Assembly (NCBI GenBank): GCA_018873245.2
Contig: JAEMBT020000003.1
Coordinates: 8,389,843-8,453,842 of the forward strand
Origin: Archegozetes longisetosus
Lineage: Eukaryota > Arthropoda > Arachnida > Sarcoptiformes > Trhypochthoniidae
Direction: 5' to 3'
DNA length: 64,000 bases
The translations under genes were made by a program, and so were the position numbers. Below, one piece after another: positions 48,921 through 60,009 of this stretch (positions within the stretch are counted from its first letter, which is position 1; each line of letters starts with the position of its first letter). Under the pieces are notes generated by a model. The model did no database searches. It saw nothing but the letters and a program-made list of their open reading frames with translations, and was not told the DNA's origin.

Positions 48921-50049
48921 AACCTTCAAAAATCTTTCATGACTGACAAGGACTTCACGGAAATTGAGGTTTTATATAAGTACTTTCCTTCTGCTTCACA
49001 TGAGTTGTGTCTATTTCATGTTTTGAAAAATTTCAAAACTTTAGTCCAAAATTCTGATGTTCCAAAGGCTCAGTCAGACGAGGCTAAAAGGTTGTCAGAG
49101 GCTATGGTTTATTCTTACGAATTAAGTTCTTTCATGGAGAAGTTAGAAGGATTTAAGGCTAAGTTTTCCTGTTATAATTTTTTTGATGATTTCATGAGGA
49201 GATGGTATTCAATTAAGGAGTAATGGTCTATGTTTTCAAGTGTTCGTACTTTTAATTTAGGAGACACAACTAACAATCGTTTAGTCTTTTAATCAGAAAC
49301 TTAAGCTACTGATTAAGCGATATTCGCCTTTAGATGTTTTCTATAGAGATTTAAAGTTGTATTTGAGTAACATGTGGGATAGAATATATTTGTTATCATT
49401 CAATCAGCGTTTTAAGGTCGATAAAATTGTCTGTTCAGTTCCAAGTGAGATTGTTTTACAGTTGTCTAGTATAGCTACTTCCTTTGTTTGCTATAAAATT
49501 GTTAATGAACTTTCAGAAGGCCTTTCGGCTTCTAGTATTGATCGTTTGGATTTGGAGAAGTTTTCGGTTAAGATTAGTGGTCATCGAGATTCAATCGCTA
49601 CTTCCAAGACTTGCAATTGCAGTTTGTTTATGATGAGAAGACTTCCATGTTGTCATATATTTTCTGTTAGGAACAACTTGGGTTTGAAGCTATTCGATGA
49701 GTCTTTGATTGCATTACGTTGGCAAAAAGTTTATTACAACGAAACTTTCGAGAAATCGACTTCAATAAAAGGTATAGGTTCTGTTCGAGTTGAAAAAGTA
49801 AATAAGGCTAGTTCAGTATTATCTGAAGGGGAGAAGTATTCGGAAGCTAGAGATGTATGTAATCGTTTAGTTGAGATTTTGAAAACTTCAGGAACTGATG
49901 TCTTCAAAGAAAGATTGGAAATTTTGAAAAAACTCGAGGTTGAATGGTCAGTTAACAAGGAAACAGATAAGGAGAAGAAGAAACCGAGCGAAGATTTTTC
50001 GTCGTCGAGCAATGTTGATGAGGAAGATTTAGATTTTTCTAATGACTAG
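48921..50049 (+). pseudogene. MULE transposase (3' part of DDE domain) and SWIM zinc finger
   Basis: The first segment reads SFMTDKDFTEIEVLYKYFPS...HELCLFHVLKNF, the late part of a Mutator/MULE DDE domain (the conserved C-x2-H of CLFH is present). It continues through a TAA into WSMFSSVRTFNLGDTTNNRL. After the one-base shift near 49284 the frame resumes as FNQKLKLLIKRYSP and reaches a SWIM finger: CNCSLFMMRRLPCCH (CxC...CxH). This is the standard order in MULE transposases. The tail is acidic (DEEDLDF) and stops at TAG 50047. The next 10 codons stay open in the same frame up to the Ulp1 segment, which shows the two were once one protein. Confidence 0.78.
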
Positions 50050-50076
50050 AATGATGAGGATTTTGGGAAAGACAAA

Positions 50077-51018
50077 ATGGGAATAAATGAAGTAAAATTT
50101 CCGGGTGCTGTTAAAGTCAGAGGTAGGCCTAAGGGCATAGCAACTACCTCAATAGGAAGAAAACGTGTTGCATCTAAGCCTTCGGAAAGAGAGCGAAAGA
50201 GGTTTAGGTACTTTAATGTTATGCAATTAGAGGATTGGGTTGAAATTTGTTCTGAGGTTCGATTAAAACTTGTTCATAAGAAAATTTTAGAAGGAAATGA
50301 TTGGTTAGATTCTTCTTTAGTTTATGCTAGAATGTGTATGCTTCGTCGAGATTTTCCTAAAATCGAAGGATTGCAAAGAGCAACATTGTCTATGTTTAAT
50401 CCGCCTGCGTTTGTTCCTTGTAGTGGTTTCTTTGTCCAGATTTGTCACATCAATGGAAATCATTGGAATGTCGTTTCAGGTAGTGTTGAAAACGAGATCC
50501 TTGTTATTAATGTTTATGACTCTTTATTCAATGATGCTCATCAGGATAACATTTCTATTGTGAGCAGTTTGAATAGAAAATTCACCGACATTTCAAAGAT
50601 AGAGGTTAGGTTTCATGATGTGATGAAACAGAATAATGGAAGTGACTGTGGTTTGTATGCTATTGCCTTTGCAAAGTTGATCTGCTCCAATAGAAATCCA
50701 TCTCAAGTCGAATTTATTCCTTCCACTCTTCGTAGTCATCTTAGAGATTCTTTATTAAATTCAAGCGAGGAATTTAGGGACTTTCCGTTCGTTAGTAGAG
50801 TTTCATTTCAGACTCCGAAAGTTAGTGTTTATGATAAGGTCTATTGTTATTGTCGTAAAAAGGACGATGGTAAACAAATGGTTGAGTGTACTTCTTGTTC
50901 GGAATGGTTTCATCGCAGGTGTTTGTTAGAAAATGGAGTTAATATTAAAGGAATCAGAAAAAGAGAATTGAATTGTACTCGTTGCGTGTCGTATTCGGAT
51001 GTCATCGATATTGAGTGA
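50077..51018 (+). pseudogene. Ulp1/C48-type cysteine protease with PHD finger (C-terminal part of the MULE protein)
   Basis: 313 codons from ATG 50077. Near the start lies an AT-hook-like RGRPKG followed by basic sequence. The C48 Ulp1 protease fold is recognisable: ILEGNDWLDSSLVYA, NHWNVVS (catalytic His), INVYDSLF (Asp), then MKQNNGSDCGLYAIAFA with the oxyanion Gln and nucleophilic Cys. A PHD-type C4HC3 finger closes the protein: CYCRKKDDGKQMVECTSC, then EWFHRRC and LNCTRC. The catalytic residues look intact. It is in the same frame as the preceding SWIM segment, separated only by a TAG. Ulp1 domains fused to MULE transposases are known from plants; adding a PHD finger in an animal element is less usual to my knowledge. 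Confidence 0.8.
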
Positions 51019-51818
51019 TTTCAACAGTCTAGGTAAGCTTGGGTAAGTAGTGGCGAATTTTCAATCTTTTACAGAGAGGTGCACTTTTGCTGCACCTTAT
51101 TCAAAAATTTCCGGGTGTTCTGACTGAGACAGGGCGATACCTGGAGTTCCCCTCTGGAGAGGGGAACTATCACATTTTTCCAACCCAAAAGGTTAAAATC
51201 TCCAATTTATACGAGATTATAACCTAAGTGCCCCACTGCCACCTTGTCGTGGTGGGTTGGCTCACCTCAATGGTGGGGGGTTGCCAACGGCAGGGGGACA
51301 GCTTCTTTTAACAGGTTGTTAGTATCATGTTAATTTTTAGGAGTTTAATAGATAGAGATAATAGCTCAGTCAAATTCACATATAATAATATTTAATGGTG
51401 ATTTGCTATGAAATAATTACAAAACTAGTATAGATATTAGTCTAATATATTATATAACCAAAAACTAACTTTGAGGTAGATTTATAATCGATTTCAAGCA
51501 ATTCATCGCCATTTTTCGAATGTTAATAGTCATGAAAATTTTAGATTTTATGAGTCTCGGTTTCTTGTAGTCGAGTATAATCTCGTATCGTCTTTCAAAG
51601 TTGTAAATCTCGTATCGTCTCGCGAATTGGAGGAACACTTAATCTTAGGATTAGGGCATACGAAAGCGTTTCTGAAAGAGAGAAAGATTAGTATAAAATA
51701 TTCTATGATATAGTGTAGTATCAAAAGGTTCTAACATTTAAGTTAACGTTTATTTATAGAATTATATAATTATAAGTTTTTTATAGATTTTTTAGTGTTC
51801 TTAAGTGTGAGCAATCTT

Positions 51819-51822
<4 letters not shown>

Positions 51823-51864
<42 letters not shown>
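51823..51864. repeat. (TC)21 microsatellite
   Basis: A 42 bp uninterrupted TC run. Confidence 0.95.
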
Positions 51865-51868
<4 letters not shown>

Positions 51869-52116
51869 AAACGGGCTATGTTAAAACATTTCAAAATCAT
51901 GCATTCCAGTTTGAAATTTTGATTATTAGAGATGATTTTATATTTCATTTAATTATACTTTTGATATACAATCAATTTATTACTGAAAAATCAATTTAAG
52001 TAAACTTGGTATTTTGAACACTGAACACATCAATTAATTAGTTTTTATTTTAAAAAATTAAAATCTTTATTTCTATGTAGTAAATAGTTTTCATTCAATA
52101 AATATTTGCTTATCCG

Positions 52117-52136
52117 TCTCGTCTCATGAGACGAGA
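52117..52136. repeat. perfect 20-bp palindrome
   Basis: TCTCGTCTCATGAGACGAGA is its own reverse complement. It sits in a block of GTCTCGT/ACGAGAC repeats. Confidence 0.85.
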
Positions 52137-52741
52137 TATCTTGAGATTCTACGAGACTTTTAGCGAGACAAGGTCTCGTTTTATAGACTGCTAATAAAAA
52201 CTGTATTCATTAAAAATTCTTTTCAATTGCAATGTATTGCAAATATATCATTAGATCTGAAGCATTTTAAACACCATTAATCCTTAAAAGAATATAAATT
52301 CAGTTATTTTCATTGTATAGTGAATTATAATTAAGAATAAAGTTAATTTAAAGTTTGTTTTATGTTTAAACTGCGCGCCTCATAAGATACTCACACACAG
52401 CTATATATTCGCACATGCGCATTCCTTTGTACGTAGAAATAAGCACTCCGTTCGAGATATTTATATATGTTTAATATATGATTTGTATGAACTTGTTTGG
52501 TTTGATTTACAAAATACCCTGCTGTGCGTCAAAGTTAGACATGTTCAATTGTTTCAGGTTCGATTTAGTAATTTGAGGTACAAATTAAAATGCTAATATT
52601 TTATGCAAATCATCAATTTAGTACTAGATGTCATACTTTCTTTACATGAATGGTTTGTTTTGTTTTTCAAAGTGCTTAATATTTTTCACAACCGATTTAT
52701 TAATTTGTGCCTAAACATCAAATGACATCAGTTTTGAATAA

Positions 52742-54227
52742 ATGGACAAATTGTCAATAAAAATGAGTTCATCTGCGCAAAAAGTAGACAATCGTTTCAA
52801 TTGTCCAATCGACGGATGTGTTTATGGACAAAATGGTGACAAATACTTCAAAAAGAAAATGCTTTTAAGTCAAGTCAGTTATAATACAATTGAATGCAAT
52901 GATAAAACTAAAGCAAATATTTATATAAAATCATAAAATAATTGTCAATTGATAGCATATCGCAAACGTTCACTCAGAGAAGAAATACTGTTGCGATCGA
53001 TGTAATAAGAAGTACGCCATCGAATGGCAACTCAAATATCACTTAAAGTCGTGTGGAGTTGAATGGAGTTGCGATTCATGTGGTAAGAGTTATATCGAAA
53101 GGCTGTCACTCGTGACCCATTGTAAACGACACTCCCACCAATTGCCACAAAACGCTTACATCAGGACTTCTAAAACAAATTCACCTCAAATCAATGTCCA
53201 GTTAATAGTAATGCCAGTAATTCTCGACTCTAATAGTATCTCAAATCAAACTTTAAATCAGTTCAATAGTAGTTTGACTCAATTGACTCCGAAACCTATT
53301 CATATATTGCCGAAAGTGGTCAAAATTGCCGACAAAACAACCCCTCAAACAAATATCTCGACGCAAACTTCTATTGTTCAAGAATGTGATAAATGTAAGA
53401 CTAAGACATCTCTTGATTCGAATGAAAGTGTTCCACTAGAATCAACCCACAAAAAGAATGAATCTGTGTCGACACAAACCGATAGATACAGTCAGAAGTC
53501 AGGCAAATCTCGCGAATCAAGAAGTACTGAGTGCCAAACGATAACGAAAAGAAATCGAAGGCCTGCCTTTCATTGTGAAAGTACTGAAACACAAACACTC
53601 GAGAGTGCACTTCATTCCAACGGATCATCTTCCCATTACGACTGTGTCAAAATATCTGCTTCCACTTCAACGACGCCACCTAAAAAGACTAGGAAGAGGT
53701 GTTCGATAGCAAATGAAAATAACGTTCGTTCAGTGAAAAAGTTATGTGCTTTCACTCAAACAGTTAAACGACTCTGTGATAGCGAGACTTCAACCGATGA
53801 GTTTGAGCTGCTTATGAATAGTGCTAATCCACTCCTTAGTCAAATGAATTCGACAAGTACTGTTATTTTAGAACAATCCGTTCAAACAGAAACTGATTCC
53901 ACGTCCGATCTTTCGTTTGAGTTGAATAACATTGAAACGCAAACTGTCAATATCGATATGAATCCAAGCAACTTACTTAATTTCAGTGCAGACAACGAAT
54001 TTTTGTTCTCTGACTTAGAATTTACTGACATCGAGACCCAAACCATTTGGAACAACGATAGAACTACTCAAACCGATGATCATTTGGATGAAATCGATGA
54101 TGTTATCAAAAAATATTTAGACAATGATAATAGTTGCGAAGCTCCTAATCAAACGTATTTTGCTGATACTGAAACTCAAACTCAAATTGACTTTCCTTTA
54201 CTCATCTGTTCATATGCGCAAACTTGA
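52742..54227 (+). CDS. ATMIN: ATMIN/ASCIZ-like zinc-finger transcription factor with TQT array
   Basis: Two exons: 52742-52873 and 52956-54227, giving 467 residues. The N-terminus has three C2H2-type fingers. The first (FNCPIDGCVYG ... HIANVH) spans the intron, the second is KYCCDRCNKKYAIEWQLKYH and the third EWSCDSCGKSYIERLSLVTH. The C-terminal two thirds are disordered and carry about ten TQT-type motifs (ISTQT, VSTQT, TETQT, FTQT, VQTET, IETQT twice, TTQT, TETQTQ). In ATMIN/ASCIZ such motifs bind dynein light chain LC8, and the protein activates the LC8 gene so that LC8 limits its own expression. Finger layout plus TQT array makes the assignment strong. AATAAA lies at 54246. The start could also be the in-frame ATG eight codons on. 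Confidence 0.87.
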
Positions 54228-57200
54228 AGTTCTTCTAGAAGTTAGAATAAACATTTATCAATCAAAATCAATTATTTATTTCGTAAATATGTTCAATAAA
54301 GTAGATGAAAGCAATTGCATTTAACTAGTAGTATAAGCTTGTTATTGAAATCAATCCAGAAGTTTAAACTACAATCTCAACCGGTTAATATATTTATTGA
54401 AAATTTCCTTTATTGCACAATATTGTACAGATGAGGTAATAAAGTGTTTCAATATATTAGTAATAACTGATAAGAATGCGTCCAAAGCGTGGGTGAAAAA
54501 ACTATCATTTTCTAATCAGTTACTGATAATTTGAAACACATTCCTATTGTCCCGTCTATACGTTGAATGATAAAAAAAATTGAACAAAGTTGCACTCAAC
54601 TTAAAAAAATTTCACTCTGATGTGTATCTTGAATGAAACGCTCACCTCCAATAATGTCAAGTATAACTGAACGCACTATAATTAACATATATTAAGTTAG
54701 AGTTCATTTCATCGCAACATATAGCAAATATAAGTTTCTTCTGTCGAATCTTTTGTTTTCTTGACTCCAGACTTACAACAATACAAGGAAACTTAAGTTT
54801 ATAATGGTTTAAAAGCTTCAAATTTTCCAAGTATTTGAAAGCAAACTAAAGAATGGTACCAAAAGGAAAGCAGAAGTCGAGAAAAAGTTCTAAAAGTACT
54901 TCTGTTTTGACCATCTAATGCAATTGTAGAGATTGATTACATTTCGAAATCAAAGATTTGAATGAAGTTAAAAGAGCTACACAACAGTTTAGGAATTGTG
55001 TAAATTATCTCCTGAGACATGAAAAAGGTATATCTATCGGGTCTTTGTGTTCTGAAATTGATCATTCTTTTATTGACGGAAACATAACCAGTGCGTTCAC
55101 TAAAAAAGCACTCAATCCTAAAACGAGTCGATACTTAAGAGCAGTTTCACAAAAATGTTAAGCGTCTTTACTTGGATGTGAACTTTGATCCTGAAACCAC
55201 GTAGATAACAGCTGAGAATTGCAAGAGTATTGAATACCTATATTTTGACTTGTTTTTTCAGATCAAAGTCAAGAAAGTTTTAAAGAATCGATTCTATATT
55301 CAGAAATAGAATAAGGCATTTGTCGATTATAAACTGACTTGATAGAGTAAGTATATGAACTTTGAGCTGATCAAAAACTTATGATCACTTGAAATACTTA
55401 ATTTAGTTAGGCAGTGTCAATCCTAGAAACGCACTCAATTTCGTCACAAAAAGTATTGATTCATTCGCATCTATTTTAATTAATGTCAGAGGCGTTCGCA
55501 AAGAACACAATATCAATTTTATTGTTTCGCTAATCAATCAAAGCGGTAGGCGTTTAGGAATCTTTCGGCTAGAGAGGAAGTTCTCTATTTTGCAAAAATC
55601 ATATTTAGGAGAGCTATCTACTCCAGTGTAAAATCCTTTCATTTAGGTGTAATTCTTATGTGTCAGGTACAGAACACTTGTGCCATTTTAATTTGACTGG
55701 GTGTCAATTTTTCAAAAACCAATGCACTGGAACAATTAACTATGTAACCAATGTTCTTGAATTGTTTTGCACCAAAAGTGTTCATCATACAAAAAGTATG
55801 TACTATAAAAAGTACTTTTGGATTTGATATGTAACGAAAGATGCGTTGATGCCTTTCAACAATATTGACTATAAAATGTATTGTTTGTATGAAACCAAGA
55901 ATCATTCTTTACTTCTGCAATCGATGTTCAACTATCAAAGTTTGACATATTTAAAAAGAATTCGATTTGAATCGTCTAATAGACAATTTGACTGATGTCA
56001 CTCAAGCAAATGCTTACTTTGAATGTAACGGAAAAAAGTATAGATTAAAAGTTAACCAAAGTGTTTCCAAGAAACCACTAATACATTCGGAAGAGTGAGT
56101 CAAACACTACGAAATAGTTTTTCTGCTAGTCATTCGTTTAGTTTATCATCTGTTGCAAAGATTTCCAAACCAATTTAAATGTTCTTCCAAATAATTCAAA
56201 TCGAATCCTACACTTAGATTAATGTTTTATATATTTTTGAGTGAAATATATCAACAATTTTTTAGGCAATGCATTTTTCAAGTCAATAAATTTGTCATAA
56301 AAATGTGATTTATGGCAAAATTTTATCAATTTGTCAGACAATGGAACAATCAGTTGTAGCGTTCATTCACTGTATCAGATCAAACTAGATAAAAACTTAT
56401 TTCCATGAGAAACACTTTTATGAGGTCAAACATACCTAACTAAACAATTAAATTATGGTTAATTTCTTTAAGAACTATAGATAAAGACAAATGAATACTC
56501 TTATTAGAGTCTGGCTTTTACCACAGAATCTAAGTCAATAAGAGCTAAAATCATCCATAGATGTTTTGTTATTGAACAGAAACTCCAATGATTAACTGAT
56601 GATTTCAATTGGTTTTAGCTTCATCTATAAGAAATTGATCCAACTTTCCAATTTTGTAAAGTAAAAATTCACGTTGCTTGCTATCTTCAATATTATGGTT
56701 TATTTCATTTTTAGTCTTTTTTAAGTCAATAATAACTTAAATTCGAGTATCAAATGACTGCCAATTATCAAAACTTAATGCACTTAACATTCATTATAGG
56801 GTTAAATACAATAAATTCATATCACTTCGAACTAAACGTTTCGTTTAAGAAATTGATTAAAAACAAGTGAAGCTAAGAACTAATAAACTTTCAGAATAAG
56901 AGTTAAATATTTGCTTTTTTTTAACAATAATTACACAATAAAATAGCATATTCTATAATTGCATTATTTACAATTAATACATACGTTTTAGAGTGAATGT
57001 TCTCTACAAAAAGAATTCTACATTTGTGAGAGAAGCGAAAATCAACAATACTCCTAATTCGTTATTACCATGCTTTTTATACTGTAATTAATATTTCGCT
57101 TAAGTTCAATATACTGTATATCACTTTTCAACCATAGATAATATAACGATTGCCAACACTTCAGACTAGAGCACATTCTTTGCTGTGAAGGAACAGTTAT

Positions 57201-57318
57201 TTGCCTCATTCAACAATTTGATGACAAAGGAATGATGGATTATTCGTTACTTAAGCACAGATTAAAAATATAATAGTTTTGATTGGATCGCTTGTCCATC
57301 ACTGATAAGAATTGTTAG
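54228..57318. other. 3 kb without a recognised gene
   Basis: AT-rich sequence between the convergent ATMIN-like and RNF11 genes. A 67-codon frame at 54958-55161 (NEVKRATQQFRNCVNYLL...) has fairly protein-like composition but no family I recognise and no supporting neighbours; it may be a relic. Confidence 0.4.
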
Positions 57319-57913
57319 TTAATCGGTTTGATAAGTGGAGAGAAGCGCTGCGTCTACGGGTTCCATACAAGAGGGACACGTAAATGACCGCATCAGCCAA
57401 TCGTCAATACAATTCGTATGATATATATGCATACATGGAAGGAATCGAATCGGGTCTCCTATCGCAAACTCTCCCATACATATAACACACCTAAATATTA
57501 ATTATAATTTATTTTAGGATACACTTAAATCATTGCATTCGTTGTAAATCTATAGCAAAAACACTAACTCTCTATTCTTTTTGCTGCCGTCATAGGTTCC
57601 GGTCGGCAAGTGTTGGATCAAACCCATTCTTTGTGCGATTTTTATCTGTTCTTCTTCTGTCAGTTGTGATGCAGGACGACTCACATTAGGAGAAGGATAA
57701 TAGACAGGAAGAGTTGAGTGAATCGTCTCCTAATTTAGTAAATTTCAAAACAGTTAGTCAATACATTGATAGCAATTGGAGACAATACAAAACCTGATAA
57801 GTAGGTGGTGGACCCAATTGTTCAGATGAAGTCGAGTCTCTTGTATTCGATGTGTTTTCTCTCAATAGCGAGATGTCGTCGTGAGACGAGACAGACTTCA
57901 GACAATTTCCCAT
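57319..57913 (-). CDS. RNF11: RING-H2 finger protein 11
   Basis: Three exons (minus order): 57913-57794, 57729-57569, 57490-57319, giving 150 residues (human RNF11 has 154). The N-terminus MGNCLKS is a myristoylation/palmitoylation signal placing it on endosomal membranes. PPPTYQ at residues 35-40 is the PPxY site for Nedd4-type ligases. LTEEEQIKIAQRMGLIQHLP is followed by a RING-H2 domain, CVICMGEFAIGDPIRFLPC, then HIYHTNCIDDWL and SFTCPSCMEPVDAALL, nearly identical to the vertebrate protein. RNF11 modulates E3 ligases and A20-type signalling. The middle exon was placed by phase and by family continuity. Confidence 0.96.
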
Positions 57914-60009
57914 TATTTCAATTATCGATAACTAATGCAGCCTTCGATTGAACTATCGATTTATTTATTTATTTATTTATATTATTAATTAATCTCTAAT
58001 AATAGTAACGATTTATTGATATTGATATTGAATCAAGTCATCGAATAATTCGTTTTAATCATGAAGTAATAATCATTTTATTTAGTTGAAAGTTTTGACC
58101 AATGATTGGATTTAAAATTAGCTTAATTTTGTGGTCATTCGCGAGAAGTGACACTTTTATAATAAATACATAAATGCTAAAAACGATTACAAATAAAAGG
58201 AAAATATCACAAAAACAAATCAAATCACACAAATGTTTATAAATATTATTATTTAGTAATCTTATCAATCAGTTCATTTGCTGACTGATTGAACAGCAAA
58301 AAATGGTGGACATCAAATTCGATAATTCATTTGGTTTTAAAACAATGTAATTAATGAATGCTTTGATCGTCACATGAAACAAAACAATAAAATTATAAAA
58401 CTGAAAGACATCTGTGTAAAGGCCTGTCCTTAAGCCCTATGTTCATTGTAAACTCGACTCTGATTGGCCTCACTTACATTTAGTCCTCAATATAAACCAA
58501 TCATAAGGCATGGCTTTTGGTCTGTGTTGTTATGCGAGTGAAAACTTATAAAGACTGTTTAAAAACCAAAAATTACTCATTTGTCAGCTTTTCTGTCAAT
58601 GTCTGCAAATATTTGCATTTATTCAATCTTTTGCTAAGTCTTTCAAATACGTACGCAATCGTTTGAATGGCTTTAAAAACGACTTCCTTTAATTGAACAT
58701 GTTTGTAATTGTGAATTACTTTCTATCCTAGTATTGCATGTTTTCCGATTTATAATAAAAAGTCTTCATACAACGCTAACTCATATAAAGTCCAGCTGTT
58801 TCATGTCAGACTAAGTTTAAGTGTTTAGACCTGCAAACATTAACTAAACAACTCAAATAAAAACTAGTCATTCTTAGTCTGAGGTAACCATTATTTTGAA
58901 AGTTTAGTTCAATACCAAATTAAGAAAACTTAAACTTTATTGAGTCAGAACTTCAATTGAAAACTTTTAATGAAGTTTTTAAAAGAAAAGGTTGGAAAAA
59001 TTTTTTCTAAAATAGACTAGTCATTTGGCTCTTGATTTAACGTAACAAATAAATTGCTAAAAATGGCTGAATAAAAGTTTTATAAGTTGTAAAAGTTTAT
59101 AGAAATAACTATCTATGAGTCAGCTCTAGCATTAGATCAATACTAAGAGATCTGGTTGGTTCGTATTCAAATAAAGTTATGAACTATATAAATATTGATC
59201 TACCGATTACTACTGCTCCTCTCATTCTTATAAATTACAACCCATACCAAAACATTCTATTTAAAAGTCTAATTAATTCAATCAAATTGATAAAACGCTT
59301 GTCATGTTTGCTGTGAGTTGCTATAGTTTTCACTTATTAAATGCGTCACAGTTTGCCAAACACAAATCGTCAGCTGTAATGCTATGTTTGCTACAATACA
59401 GCATTGATTCAGATTCAAACAAATGATGTCGTCAAAACATTATAGGTTTAGACCCTTTTCTTTGGATCTGATTCAAATTGACGTAATTGAAATAATACTT
59501 TATGAATAGATAGTTAAGCCCTAATATCAATAGTAGGTTTTGGTTCGCTTGCAGTTCGTTTTACTTGCGTATCGCTTAGGTAAAAGGAATGACATATTGC
59601 ACTCAAGTCATACCATACAAAAGTTACTTAAAACACTCGGGTACAGACCAAAACTAATATCAGTCCTTTACATTAGGATAAGTTAGTGAGGTTAGGTTAG
59701 GGTAATCGGACGCATAGTGCTGGATGCAGGTTGTTTAGTGTTGGTTACACTAGTGAAACATGTGTCTCCTTAACACCCAAACTAGGTGGAAATCAAACGA
59801 ACCGCAACGCTAACACTTACCTTAAAAGAGCTGTGAAGCATTAGTGAACGAACTCTACTCTCTAAGTGTGGCACAACTTATGACAACATTGAGTAAAGAT
59901 TGGACTCAAACAAATGGTTGCATCGATTACTCCCACCAGCACATCAAACACAACACTCTATTGCTAACTATTTCTATTAACTAATAATATATTTATTTTA
60001 TTTTACAAA
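57914..60009. other. intergenic between divergent RNF11 and VPS26 genes
   Basis: 2.1 kb separates the two head-to-head starts; both promoters should lie here. It contains a (TTTA)n tract at about 57959-57980 and two TTAGG units near 59690. No gene seen. Confidence 0.5.

Larger units (their letters stand above)
48921..51018 (+). mobile_element. decayed Mutator-like element encoding transposase-SWIM-AT-hook-Ulp1-PHD
   Basis: Protein homology continues across the whole interval, so it is treated as one element. The 5' part, including the start of the DDE domain, is missing: homology begins abruptly after a TAG at 48918, about 50 bp from the inverted-repeat element. In-frame TAA (49221) and TAG (50047) codons and one frame change (49281-49287) interrupt the protein. 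Terminal inverted repeats of the element could not be located. Confidence 0.75.
51019..52741. other. repeat-rich region downstream of the MULE
   Basis: A GC-richer, hairpin-rich tract (51060-51320) includes the perfect inverted repeat GTTCCCCTCT-GG-AGAGGGGAAC at 51146-51167 and the stem CCACCTTGTCGTGGTGG near 51239. Next come two blocks rich in TCTCGT/ACGAGA (51545-51630 and 52110-52185) flanking a TC microsatellite. Nothing coding was recognised. Confidence 0.5.

Noticed and set aside
54958-55161. 67-codon frame with protein-like composition
   Set aside because: No family recognised, no adjacent exons in phase; reported only as a possible relic.
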